64,000 bases of DNA from Tragulus kanchil (GCA_022376925.1 JAIOJX010000028.1:70273001-70337000); one strand, 5' to 3'. Counted from the stretch's first letter, positions 48,311 to 59,884 are shown. A program made the numbers and translations. The notes: a model not told the origin generated them from the letters alone.

Positions 48311-48552
48311 CATGAATACATTAATACAGAAAAATTAATATTTGAATTGATTGTATACATATGTTAATTTTATTGACTATGTTGTTCATGTAGTCCAAAA
48401 AGATTGAGACATTGAAAAATCCTCTCGTAGAAAAAAATTTCCCGTACAAAGGAAATTCCATGTGGAATAAATTTGCCAGTTAAATGACTACTTCAATCTG
48501 TATTATCATAGCACCTGAATAGAAAAAAAAATAAAAATTTCCCTTTTTCAGG

Positions 48553-49660
48553 AGGAAAGACTACACAATGTTGAAAAGACAGTCTGTTTAACAATGGTGC
48601 TGGGAAAACTGGACAGCCACATGTGAAAGAATGAAATTAGGTCATTCCTTAACTCCATACACAAAAATAAGCACAAAATGGAGTAAAGACCTAAATGTTA
48701 GATTGCACATGATAAAACTCTTAGAGGAAAACATAGGCAGAGGACTCTCTGACATAGATCACAACAGGATCTTTTTTAATGCATCCCCTGGAATAATGGA
48801 AATAAAAGCAATAATAAACAAACCTACTTAAACTCAAAATCTCTTGCACAGCAAATAAAACAATAAAACAAAAAGATAATCCACAGACTAAGACAAAATA
48901 TTTGCAAATGATGCAACTGATAAGGGATTAGTCTCCAAAATTTGCAAACAGATTATGACACTCAATAGCATCAAAACAAACAGCCCATTCAAAATGTGGG
49001 CAGAAGACCTGGATAGACATTTCTCTAAAGAGGACATAAGATGGCCACCAGGCACATGAAAAGATGTTCAAAATCGCTAGTTATTATAGAAATGCAAACT
49101 AAAACTACAAAGATTCAGCCTCACACCAGTCAGGATGGCTATCATCAAAAATTCCACAAACAACAAATGCTGGATACGGTGCAGAGAGACGGGAACCGTC
49201 CTGCACTGTCTGTGGGATTGTAAATTGGTACAGCCACTATGGAGAACTGTGCAGAAATTCCTTAAAAAACTAAACATAGAGCTACCAGATGACCCTGCAA
49301 TCCCACTCCTGAGCATATATATAGAGAAAAACATGACCCAAACAGGCACATGCTCCCTAGTGTTCATTGCAGCACTGTTTACAGTAGCCAAGACTTAGAA
49401 ACAACCTAAATGTCCATCGACAGAGGAATGGATAAAGATATGGTATATATGCATGTATGCATGTGTGTATATATATATATATTTTAATAATGGAATATTA
49501 CTCTGCCATTAAAAAGAATGAACTAAGGCTATATAGATGGATCTAGAGAGCGTCATACTGAGTAAAGTAAGTCAGACAGAGAAGGAGAAATATCATATAA
49601 TATCCCTTTTATGTGGATTCTAGAAATAAATCATACAAATGAACTTATTTACAAAAGGCA
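48553..49660 (+). mobile_element. L1 ORF2 C-terminal remnant and start of 3' UTR
   Basis: Full collinear run from the tggtgctgggaaaactggac block, through the last ORF2 domain, to ggaatattactctgccatta and the tatcccttttatgtggattc block at the ORF2/3' UTR boundary. Interrupted by stops and an AT/TG insertion near 49450-49485. 5' truncated. Confidence 0.9.
49135..49398 (+). pseudogene. L1 ORF2 C-terminal cysteine-rich domain, open frame of 87 codons
   Basis: The frame encodes the L1 ORF2 C-terminal segment. The cysteine motif C-x3-C-x7-H-x4-C is complete (C12, C16, H24, C29 of the frame), followed by [11 protein letters not shown] and [15 protein letters not shown] blocks and ending in AALFTVAKT and a stop where intact elements continue. 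This is a fragment of a 5'-truncated element with no promoter of its own; it is not an independent gene. The overlapping minus-strand frame (49077-49391) is a shadow. Confidence 0.9.
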
Positions 49661-50404
49661 AATGTCATCTGCACATACTGTTTTTTAGCAGATCTCATAT
49701 TTACTTATTTAGATTTACTTATTTAGCTACAAATGAATATACTACTTATTCATTTGTAATTCCATATAGAATGTTAAATAGTCTCATTCCACAAATGCAA
49801 TATATAGTAAATTGAATGAATGAAATAGCAGTTGGTACAGCAGCATATAGCTGTCAGTGATGTACATTGGAATGCTTTTGTCAATGTCTGTTCCTGCAAT
49901 AAGATCAGAAGTAATTATGCTTCTTATAAACATTAATGATCTGAAGAGTTGGATCTAGGCTGCCCAGCTTTCTAAACCCCTTTCTTCAGTCAATGACTCT
50001 TCATTACTCTGACATCAAAAGCTGCAGATTTCCTTATGTCCACACGGAGTTAAGAACAGTCACTATTTCATGGGGAATGTTTAAAGACTAATTATGTCAT
50101 AAATATAAAGCACTTAGTACCGTATCACATTTTAACTACTTAATACATGATAGGCAATATATAATTAAATCTTTATTTTTATTTTTAATAACTATGAATG
50201 CATTTGGTTGTTTGTGTGTTTCCTGATAATACTAGATATTTGAAATTTCATTAGTGTAATGATGTAACAAAAATACCCAATTAAAACAATGAATTAACAT
50301 ATGCAAATCATACACAGATGATTCATGGACAAATAGAGTTCTTCTTTGTCCAAATAGGCTAGGCTATTTCTTAGGGATGATCTATCAAACATAGAAATAA
50401 CATC
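49661..50404. other. AT-rich DNA, no gene seen
   Basis: No gene recognised. Short direct repeats of tttacttatttag occur near 49710-49730. Confidence 0.45.
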
Positions 50405-50519
50405 AGCAATTCATCATTCATTGATGAAATATGATTTTTTTAAATTTGTAGACAAATGTTTGTCTTATTTTATTGTATTATTGCAACTTTTAAAAAATTT
50501 TTTCACAATCTCAAGGTTT

Positions 50520-50636
50520 TTTTATTTTGTGTTTTTGATTTTATGGAGTTTTGTTGTTTACAGGTTAGTCATATGTATATCCCATCTTCCCCCGATCCCA
50601 TCCCTCCAGGCTATCGCATAGCCCTATGTATGATCC
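50520..50636 (-). mobile_element. L1 3' UTR fragment, antisense, copy 1
   Basis: ttgttgtttacaggttagtc, then a cccatcttcccccgatccca block and ccatccctccaggctatcg match antisense artiodactyl L1 3' UTR (pyrimidine-rich block and following segment). Copy 2 is at about 51630-51747. Confidence 0.75.
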
Positions 50637-51290
50637 TTTTTTTTTTTTTTTTTTTTTAATGGAACAGATTTAAATGGTAAGTTTATTGTTGCCATTGAAT
50701 CAATACACAATTCTTCCAGGCTCGGAGGAGAAGCCTAGATAGCATCAACAAAAAGTTTTTCAGACTCTCGGTCAAAAAGGATGTATGGCTCACATTAATC
50801 AAAAATGTCAAATCTGATTCACCCAACTGTCTCCAAGCAAACTGCGAACCACCTAGTGGATCCTGAACTGGGTCTCCTGGCTGGGTCTTTCAAGTTTTGC
50901 GCCATATGGTGATGGTCAAAACAGTGATTGACTCTCGTAGATGCATGGTTGAGTACTGAAACACTCCAAGAATAGTGCAACGTTCATGGTAAACATGCAG
51001 TCGGCATCCAAAACCGAGGCTGGACCAGCTTGCCCCAAAGTCGTAGAGTTACAAAAGGATGTACGTGGATAGTTCTGGAAAGCATGTAGAAGTATATTCA
51101 GGTTCTGGGCCTCAGTTCTGGTTAAAGGTACACTGTTTAGGGAAGCACTGCACAGGTTTAGTTCTCAAGAGCTAACGTCATGCAGCAAAGTATCTATTCC
51201 ACAGCTGCCCCTCTTGGTATGACCACCCTTCTCGAAAATGGGTACCACTGGTCACGCCAAGGGGGCAGGAGCTAAGCCACTGCAAAAACA
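50637..51290 (-). pseudogene. unidentified processed retrocopy, copy 1
   Basis: A pure T-run (50637-50657) is followed by about 630 bp of moderately GC-rich, non-repetitive sequence. On the minus strand this reads as an mRNA 3' part ending caacaataaacttaccattt, with AATAAA about 25 bases before the poly(A). That is the signature of a reverse-transcribed polyadenylated RNA. No long frame is present, so the copied part may be mainly 3' UTR. I could not name the parent gene. Confidence 0.7.
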
Positions 51291-51629
51291 ACTCAAAGTT
51301 TATGTCCTACTGTGGACAAAAATATACTCATCTTTGCATAGAGACATTAGCATACTGATATCTATATTTTAAGAATGTTTCATCTATCATGGTATAGATA
51401 TTGAAATTTGAGTGCATCTTAGAGTATCACCTAAGTCCATCAATCTTTGATTTATGTGCCAGAAAAACGTTTCACATCAACTGTATGCATTAGTTTTTAC
51501 ATTTTAAAAAGTCATAGCAATTCATCATTCATTGATGAAATATGATTTTTTTAAATTTGTAGACAAATGTTTGTCTTATTTTATTGTATTATTGCAACTT
51601 TTAAAAAATTTTTTCACAATCTCAAGGTT

Positions 51630-51747
51630 TTTTTATTTTGTGTTTTTGATTTTATGGAGTTTTGTTGTTTACAGGTTAGTCATATGTATATCCCATCTTC
51701 CCCCGATCCCATCCCTCCAGGCTATCGCATAGCCCTATGTATGATCC
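51630..51747 (-). mobile_element. L1 3' UTR fragment, antisense, copy 2
   Basis: Second copy of 50520-50636, in pair N. Confidence 0.75.
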
Positions 51748-52399
51748 TTTTTTTTTTTTTTTTTTTAATGGAACAGATTTAAATGGTAAGTTTATTGTTG
51801 CCATTGAATCAATACACAATTCTTCCAGGCTCGGAGGAGAAGCCTAGATAGCATCAACAAAAAGTTTTTCAGACTCTCGGTCAAAAAGGATGTATGGCTC
51901 ACATTAATCAAAAATGTCAAATCTGATTCACCCAACTGTCTCCAAGCAAACTGCGAACCACCTAGTGGATCCTGAACTGGGTCTCCTGGCTGGGTCTTTC
52001 AAGTTTTGCGCCATATGGTGATGGTCAAAACAGTGATTGACTCTCGTAGATGCATGGTTGAGTACTGAAACACTCCAAGAATAGTGCAACGTTCATGGTA
52101 AACATGCAGTCGGCATCCAAAACCGAGGCTGGACCAGCTTGCCCCAAAGTGGTAGAGTTACAAAAGGATGTACGTGGATAGTTCTGGAAAGCATGTAGAA
52201 GTATATTCAGGTTCTGGGCCTCAGTTCTGGTTAAAGGTACACTGTTTAGGGAAGCACTGCACAGGTTTAGTTCTCAAGAGCTAACGTCATGCAGCAAAGT
52301 ATCTATTCCACAGCTGCCCCTCTTGGTATGACCACCCTTCTCGAAAATGGGTACCACTGGTCACGCCAAGGGGGCAGGAGCTAAGCCACTGCAAAAACA
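51748..52399 (-). pseudogene. unidentified processed retrocopy, copy 2
   Basis: Second copy of 50637-51290 with a T-run two shorter and one substitution. Confidence 0.7.
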
Positions 52400-52654
52400 A
52401 CTCAAAGTTTATGTCCTACTGTGGACAAAAATATACTCATCTTTGCATAGAGACATTAGCATACTGATATCTATATTTTAAGAATGTTTCATCTATCATG
52501 GTATAGATATTGAAATTTGAGTGCATCTTAGAGTATCACCTAAGTCCATCAATCTTTGATTTATGTGCCAGAAAAACGTTTCACATCAACTGGCAGCTAA
52601 GAAAAAACAATTATATTGAGACTTGACTTTGATCAGCTCCTCTTGTTTTGAGAA

Positions 52655-52880
52655 ATCCTCATTTTTTAAATTTTAATTGAAGGATATTTGTTTTACAATA
52701 TTAGTTTGATTTCTCCCATGTTGACAACATATATCAGTCATAGTTGTACATATGCCCCCTCCCTCTTAAACCTGCCTTCCAACCTTTCCCACATCTCTAG
52801 GCTGTTACAGAGCACCAGTCTAAGTTTCCTCAGTCATACAGCAAATTTCCATTGGCTCTCTATTTTACAAACAAGAAGCT
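52655..52880 (-). mobile_element. L1 3' UTR, antisense, copy 1
   Basis: ttttaattgaaggatatttg, ttttacaatattagtttgat, then a tatgccccctccctcttaaa pyrimidine block and aggctgttacagagcaccag: the antisense artiodactyl L1 3' UTR end. A further short terminus of the same type lies at 53088-53165. Copy 2 is at 53758-53983. Confidence 0.8.
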
Positions 52881-53087
52881 CTGGAAATGGATTTTAAATA
52901 AAGAAATGATAGCTGATAAAAGCCAGAATAGGAAGGAAAGCAAGGAGAAAAAAGAAAAGGTTGTTCTAAGAAAGTAATGTTAACACTTAAATTGTCATGT
53001 AAATTTGAGATGCTTGAGAGTAAGGGCAGGGGCCTGGGCTGGCCTTGAGTCAGGGAAATGACCTTGGCATGTTCATAGTCTATTTCA

Positions 53088-53165
53088 TTTTTTTCTTTAA
53101 TTAATTTATTTTTTTAATTGAAGGATAATTGTTTTTCAGAATTTTGTTTTATGCCAAACATCGAC
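53088..53165 (-). mobile_element. L1 3' terminus fragment, antisense, copy 1
   Basis: ttttttaattgaaggataat followed by a diverged ttttgttttatgcc block, like the extreme 3' end of the L1 at 52655. Copy 2 is at about 54191-54268. Confidence 0.6.
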
Positions 53166-53757
53166 AATTTTTCATTTCTTTATATTTTAGAATGAACTAA
53201 AAAAATAGGATTAAGTATACAGAAAATTGCCTTATGTTTTACTCACTGAGACCTTGAATACTCTAAAGGGATTCTTGTATTCAATTTATTTCCAAGGGAA
53301 TCCCATTAAATTGAAGTGTATTTCTGTAAACCTGTTGCGATAGTACTCTCATAAGAATATCTCCCAAAACAACAATATATGAATAATTTAAATCATTGGC
53401 ATTGATCCCTTTGTACAAAGGCAATATAAAAATGAACTTATTTCAATTAGAGTTCTTAGATTTGAGAACATCTATATATTGAAATTATAGCATTAATTGA
53501 TCCTGAATAATTCTAAACACTCAAAGAGTGATTTCGACTTTCAAAAGCTCTTAAGGTCACAGCATACTGGTATCTATATTTCAAGAATGTTTCACCTATC
53601 ATGGTATAGATATTGAAATTTGAGGGCATAGTAGAGTATCACCTAAGTCCATCAATCTTTGATTTATGTGCCAGAAAAACGTTTCACATCAACTGGCAGC
53701 TAAGAAAAAACAATTATATTGAGACTTGACTTTGATCAGCTCCTCTTGTTTTGAGAA

Positions 53758-53983
53758 ATCCTCATTTTTTAAATTTTAATTGAAGGATATTTGTTTTACA
53801 ATATTAGTTTGATTTCTCCCATGTTGACAACATATATCAGTCATAGTTGTACATATGCCCCCTCCCTCTTAAACCTGCCTTCCAACCTTTCCCACATCTC
53901 TAGGCTGTTACAGAGCACCAGTCTAAGTTTCCTCAGTCATACAGCAAATTTCCATTGGCTCTCTATTTTACAAACAAGAAGCT
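53758..53983 (-). mobile_element. L1 3' UTR, antisense, copy 2
   Basis: Second copy of 52655-52880, in pair O. Confidence 0.8.
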
Positions 53984-54709
53984 CTGGAAATGGATTTTAA
54001 ATAAAGAAATGATAGCTGATAAAAGCCAGAATAGGAAGGAAAGCAAGGAGAAAAAAGAAAAGGTTGTTCTAAGAAAGTAATGTTAACACTTAAATTGTCA
54101 TGTAAATTTGAGATGCTTGAGAGTAAGGGCAGGGGCCTGGGCTGGCCTTGAGTCAGGGAAATGACCTTGGCATGTTCATAGTCTATTTCATTTTTTTCTT
54201 TAATTAATTTATTTTTTTAATTGAAGGATAATTGTTTTTCAGAATTTTGTTTTATGCCAAACATCGACAATTTTTCATTTCTTTATATTTTAGAATGAAC
54301 TAAAAAAATAGGATTAAGTATACAGAAAATTGCCTTATGTTTTACTCACTGAGACCTTGAATACTCTAAAGGGATTCTTGTATTCAATTTATTTCCAAGG
54401 GAATCCCATTAAATTGAAGTGTATTTCTGTAAACCTGTTGCGATAGTACTCTCATAAGAATATCTCCCAAAACAACAATATATGAATAATTTAAATCATT
54501 GGCATTGATCCCTTTGTACAAAGGCAATATAAAAATGAACTTATTTCAATTAGAGTTCTTAGATTTGAGAACATCTATATATTGAAATTATAGCATTAAT
54601 TGATCCTGAATAATTCTAAACACTCAAAGAGTGATTTCGACTTTCAAAAGCTCTTAAGGTCACAGTAAGTGTTGGGAAAATTTTATATATATTGAATCAC
54701 AGCTGGTTA

Positions 54710-55250
54710 ACTTTTATCCAAATACTTTATTTTCGAACATTTTTTAAAAAATTGAAGACAATGTTGATAGTTCTCATACGTACCGTATCAGTTGTCTGTA
54801 TGATTAACACCATACATTAACATAACATTCATTACAACTAAAAAATATCGATATATTACTGTTAATCAATGTCTATACATTAGTCAGATTTTAGTAGTTT
54901 TTGCCTCATGTCCTCTTTTAAAATTCCAGGGTTCCATCCATGATGCCACGTGACATTTCTGTCTTTTAAGACTCCACTTGGCTAGGACAGTTTACCTTTA
55001 ATATTTTTAGATAATATTCTAATAGTCTGACTTTAAAAATTTTTAGTCTTTATTCTTTCTTTTTAGAATATTAAACTTACAGGAATAAGGATACTCTAGT
55101 ATTCTTGAAAGTACTGGAGGATCCCATCCTATATTGATCCTATCTTTAAGATTCTTCCAGTTAAAAATTTTCAAATGTATTTTGTACTAGAACATTCTTC
55201 ACATGGCTATGTATGCCACTGAGAACTAATGTTCTGTCCTTTGCATTCAG
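54710..55250 (-). repeat. ancient L1M 3' UTR remnant, antisense
   Basis: Blocks such as aattgaagacaatgttgata, accatacattaacataacat, ttgcctcatgtcctctttta and a gtcttttaagactccacttg block are in the order of the antisense 3' UTR of old L1M families. Highly diverged. Confidence 0.55.
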
Positions 55251-56632
55251 GCTAGTTTAGATATTCTGTAAGCAGAGGATTTCTCTTGCAACTTTTACTG
55301 TCTTTTCTAAAGAAAGTGTATGTTACATCTAAATGACCCATAAAAATAGCTACAAGACTTTGTTACAATGCACTGGTACTCACTGCAATCATAGCATAAG
55401 TAAATACACAATAGCATCCTATTGAATATGTTTGTCAGTGCTGAAAACTAAGTGAAAACACTTATTTTTGTTAAAGGCCATTCAAGAATCTGCATTTTCA
55501 TACAATGTGTTCTACAGAGGAATTCTACAGAGGAACAGGAAGAAGGCCTTAAACTTTGACGAGTGGTATAAAAAGTTCGTATGGAAATATCTTTGCAAGC
55601 TTACATGTTGATGGGAAAATGTGATATATTAAAATATCTTTATGTATAATTTTCAAATGAAGTAGTCTCTGTGAAAAAAATTTCTCTGACAGTTGAAAGA
55701 TTTGAAGAAGGACCCACAGCTCTCTAAATTGATTCCTTACTTTAAGATATACCACTGAAAATTTTAGCCTAAATTTTTGGTGTAGAATATAATTAAAAGT
55801 TCCAGAGAAATAGTGAAAGAGCACCATGCTGAGAAGGTCCAACATTAATAGAAAAAATTAAAACATGAATGATCAGAATATATTTACAATAAAGTTATAC
55901 TGTTGCAGAGAGAATAGTTTGAACAAAAATGTGATAGTAGTTTCAAGAAATTTTAAGTATACTATGAACAAAAGATTTTTCCAGCTTACTTTTAAAAATA
56001 AAGATAGTTTTAAGCTAATATTTCCCTAGTCTTCTATAACAACTAATGTCAATGTTATTTTAAGTACGATTTTAAGAAGCTAATATAACTTTAATTTCAA
56101 ACCCAAATTAAAATAGTACAAAAATGGAGCTACCTATCTCACTAGCAAGCATGTGCTAAGTAAGATAAGTAAAACATTAGGGAATTGAATACAGCGGTTT
56201 GTTGAAAGAACACTATGCTCAGACCCTTGCAGACAGCTGCCAAATTAACTACAGTCAGCATCTTTGTAACATTTGTATTGTAATCTAGTAATTTCTCACA
56301 TCACATAGCCAAAGCCTCCATTTAGAAAGCAGAACTTAGCTAGAAGAGTCTTTCAGTCATAAGATAAAGAGTCAGCACATAGAGTCCATTTTGCTTGGGA
56401 AGAAAGGAGAAGGAGATTGCATGTGTGGAGTCTAAAACAACTGCAGTCTTCAACCTTAGGTTCCTGTGTTCATGGTCATCAAGCATTTTCCCCCTACTTC
56501 TGTGCATGGTACTTGGACCTGTCAGCAGTTTGCTGGAGAAATTTGTACATTTGTCAGTCTGAAAAGCTGTGTATTCTACTGGAGATTTTCTGAATTGCTG
56601 ATTTGCTACAATAAATTATTTTCTGCTTAAAG
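55251..56632. other. AT-rich DNA, no gene seen
   Basis: The 98-codon minus-strand frame at 55549-55845 has no recognisable domain. Nothing else supported. Confidence 0.45.
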
Positions 56633-56641
56633 TATTTAGAA

Positions 56642-56869
56642 CTTTGGGCTTTCCTGGTGGCTCAGTAGTAAAACATCTGCTTGTCAGTGTAGACGATGCG
56701 GGTTTGATCCCTGGTTCAGGAAGATCCCTGGAGAAGGATATGGCAACCCACTCCAATATTCTTGTCTGGGAAATTCAGAAGGCTGGTGGGCTACAGTCCA
56801 TGGAGTCGCAAAGAGTAGGACTTGGGTTAGTGAGTAGACTTGGGTTAGTGACTAAAGAATAACAACAAC
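56642..56869 (+). mobile_element. Bov-tA SINE with 9-bp target duplication
   Basis: Head gggctttcctggtggctcag, gtttgatccctggttcagga, acagtccatggagtcgcaaa near the 3' end. The tail contains an 18-bp period duplication (acttgggttagtgagtag at 56820-56837, then acttgggttagtg). Target duplication tatttagaa at 56633-56641 and 56870-56878. The 72-codon frame is not a gene. Confidence 0.93.
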
Positions 56870-56878
56870 TATTTAGAA

Positions 56879-57361
56879 GGAGTATTTGCAAGGGAGAATT
56901 GTGACTGACACAGCAGTTTTTAACAGTATTTCAAGTATCTTAAAATTATAGTCTATGTATCAGTCGATTCGTTGCATTAAGATAAGGGGTCAAAAACTAT
57001 GATTGCACAAATTTTGCAAAAATGACGATTGATTATACTGGAGCTATATGCTACAACTTAAGGTCCAGTTGGGGATGACACCCCAAGGCTATCTGTGAAC
57101 ATGGGGAATAAAGCTTATTTTGAATTTAAATATTGAAGTCAAACTCAAATTCATAGCAAACAAGCCTCAACTTATAAAATGTTTGGATGTTTCTTTTTTG
57201 AAGGTTTTTTATTAAACTTTCAAGATTTTTTAAAAATTGAAATAAAATGTTATATGCTATTTTAAATCTAAATGATTTGACTATGAAAGTAATGATTTGA
57301 TACTTGTATGCATTGAAAATTATCACTGCAACATCTAATATACACAGTTACACATTTTTTT
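56879..57361. other. AT-rich DNA, no gene seen
   Basis: Nothing recognised. Confidence 0.45.
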
Positions 57362-59573
57362 CTTATGATGAGAACATTAAGAAATCTACTCTATTAGCAA
57401 CTACTGTTTGTTTTGTTATTATTATTGTCATTGTCTTAGCTGACAGCCTTTAGTAACATCTGGCATTTCAAACTAGATACATCTAGTACTTTGAAAAAAT
57501 TAGTCAACACAAAATAATGTTTAAAAGGAAAATATAGTACTCTCATGCAGGTTCTGTGTCTTGTTTCAATGTCTTTTGTCCATTGATCTGGCTAATCAAA
57601 AAACATGAACTTAAAAAGAAATTATGGAAAAAAAATCAGGTTCACAAAAGTGAGATTATATTAATTTTTCCATTTTTAACTACATTGTAAAAAGCACACA
57701 TGCACACGTAACTTTTTAAAGAAACCATGTAGATAAACCCAATTGTTTTTATACATCAAAATAAATTTTCCACTCAGTATCAAAAAATAAATAACTGAAG
57801 CAAAATATGAGCAGAAGACCTGAATAGACACTTTTCCAAAGATACACAGAGGGCTAATAGGCACACTAAAAGATGGTTAACATTGCTAGTTATTAAAGAA
57901 ATGCAAATAAAACAACAATGAGATATCACTTCACACATGTCAGAATGGCTATCAAAATATTTATAAGTAACAAATGTTGAGGAGGATGTGGAGAAAAGGG
58001 AACCCTTACAGTACACTCTTGGTTGGAAATTTCAGTGGTTCAGGCAGTCCCTATGAAAAAAGATATGGATGTTCCTCAAAAATTAAATATAGTGCTACCA
58101 TATGGTAGAGCAATTCCACCCCTGGGTTTATATCCAGAAGAAAATAAATATCATTGATTAGAAAAGCTATATGAACTCCAAAGTTCAGAGGACTACTTAG
58201 AGCAGTGAAGATATATGCAAGCAATACAAGCCTGCATCAACAGCTGAACGGATAAGACAAATGGATAATGAAATTGTAGTATATATGCATATGTATATAC
58301 AATGGAATATCACTCAACCTTAAAAAGTAATGATATGTTGCAATTTGCAACAACAAGGTAATTTAGATAATATCATGTTTAGTGAAAGAAGTCAGCTAAA
58401 GACAAATACTCTATGATATAACTTATATGAAATATGCAAAAAATTGACAAAAAAAAAAAAACAAGTGTGAAAAGGTTAGATAATATCATGTTTATTGTAA
58501 AACTTATGATGAGAACATTAAGTAATCTACTCTATTAGCAACTACTGTTTGTTTTGTTATTATTATTGTCATTGTCTTAGCTGACAGCCTTTAGTAACAT
58601 CTGGCATTTCAAACTAGATACATCTAGTACTTTGAAAAAATTAGTCAACACAAAATAATGTTTAAAAGGAAAATATAGTACTCTCATGCAGGTTCTGTGT
58701 CTTGTTTCAATGTCTTTTGTCCATTGATCTGGCTAATCAAAAAACATGAACTTAAAAAGAAATTATGGAAAAAAAATCAGGTTCACAAAAGTGAGATTAT
58801 ATTAATTTTTCCATTTTTAACTACATTGTAAAAAGCACACATGCACACGTAACTTTTTAAAGAAACCATGTAGATAAACCCAATTGTTTTTATACATCAA
58901 AATAAATTTTCCACTCAGTATCAAAAAATAAATAACTGAAGCAAAATATGAGCAGAAGACCTGAATAGACACTTTTCCAAAGATACACAGAGGGCTAATA
59001 GGCACACTAAAAGATGGTTAACATTGCTAGTTATTAAAGAAATGCAAATAAAACAACAATGAGATATCACTTCACACATGTCAGAATGGCTATCAAAATA
59101 TTTATAAGTAACAAATGTTGAGGAGGATGTGGAGAAAAGGGAACCCTTACAGTACACTCTTGGTTGGAAATTTCAGTGGTTCAGGCAGTCCCTATGAAAA
59201 ATGATATGGATGTTCCTCAAAAAATTAAATATAGTGCTACCATATGGTAGAGCAATTCCACCCCTGGGTTTATATCCAGAAGAAAATAAATATCATTGAT
59301 TAGAAAAGCTATATGAACTCCAAAGTTCAGAGGACTACTTAGAGCAGTGAAGATATATGCAAGCAATACAAGCCTGCATCAACAGCTGAACGGATAAGAC
59401 AAATGGATAATGAAATTGTAGTATATATGCATATGTATATACAATGGAATATCACTCAACCTTAAAAAGTAATGATATGTTGCAATTTGCAACAACAAGG
59501 TGAATTTAGATAATATCATGTTTAGTGAAAGAAGTCAGCTAAAGACAAATACTCTATGATATAACTTATATGA
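57362..59573. repeat. duplication pair P, direct, 1141 bp period
   Basis: Copy 1 is 57362-58430 and copy 2 58503-59573, separated by 72 bases, the longest spacer. Differences: taagaaatc/taagtaatc, gaaaaaaga/gaaaaatga and two single-base insertions. It repeats the 5' part of an L1 remnant; only copy 2 continues into the L1 3' UTR. Confidence 0.97.
57790..58430 (+). mobile_element. L1 ORF2 C-terminal remnant, copy 1
   Basis: gcagaagacctgaatagaca, then aatgcaaataaaacaacaat, gtcagaatggctatcaaaat, gaggatgtggagaaaaggga and ggaatatcactcaacctta: collinear with the L1 ORF2 end, many stops. Confidence 0.87.
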
Positions 59574-59880
59574 GAAATATGAAAAACAATTCAAATGAAC
59601 ATACATGAGAGACAGACTCACAGACATAGAAAGCAAATGTGTGGTTATGAAAAGGGAAAGAGAAAAGGAGCTAAGTAGGGGTGTAAGATTAGGAAACACA
59701 AACTACGATGCATAAAATAGGTAAGAAATAAGAATACATTGTATACACAGGGAATTATAGCCATTATATTGTAATAACTTTTAATGGAGTATAAACTGTA
59801 AAACTACCAAATCACTATGCTGGACACCCCAAACTAATATGATACTGCATAACACATATACATTAAGAAAAATATATTAA
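58930..59880 (+). mobile_element. L1 ORF2 C-terminal remnant plus 3' UTR
   Basis: Same ORF2 part as 57790, continuing through gcaaatgtgtggttatgaaa, a ggaattatagccattatatt block and a ccccaaactaatatgatact block, which is the L1 3' UTR to near its end. This is the complete version of the element. Confidence 0.87.
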
Positions 59881-59884
59881 ACCT

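Larger units (their letters stand above)
46842..49016. repeat. duplication pair M, direct, 1093 bp period
   Basis: Copy 1 is 46842-47921 and copy 2 47935-49016, separated by 13 bases. Differences: agaaacaaattccg/agaaaaaaatttcccg (net two bases). It splits and repeats part of an L1 ORF2 remnant; copy 2 continues in register into the rest of ORF2. Confidence 0.97.
50405..52592. repeat. duplication pair N, direct, 1111 bp period
   Basis: Copy 1 is 50405-51483 and copy 2 51516-52592, separated by 32 bases. The T-run is 21 in copy 1 and 19 in copy 2; one substitution seen (aaagtcgtag/aaagtggtag). It repeats an L1 3' UTR piece and a retrocopy. Its last 135 bp are also the start of pair O. Confidence 0.97.
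52458..54665. repeat. duplication pair O, tandem, 1103 bp period
   Basis: Copy 1 is 52458-53560 and copy 2 53561-54665. The first ~90 bases of copy 2 carry six mismatches against copy 1 and against the third copy from 51349 (for example gagggcatagtag/gagtgcatcttag); the remainder appears identical. Confidence 0.97.

Noticed and set aside
49077..49391. 104-codon minus-strand frame
   Set aside because: It is the reverse shadow of the L1 ORF2 C-terminal domain on the plus strand.
2647..59573. CRISPR-like, satellite or multi-copy gene array made of ~1.1 kb units
   Set aside because: The sixteen pairs do not share sequence with one another except where neighbours overlap, so there is no common unit; each pair simply repeats its own local DNA.
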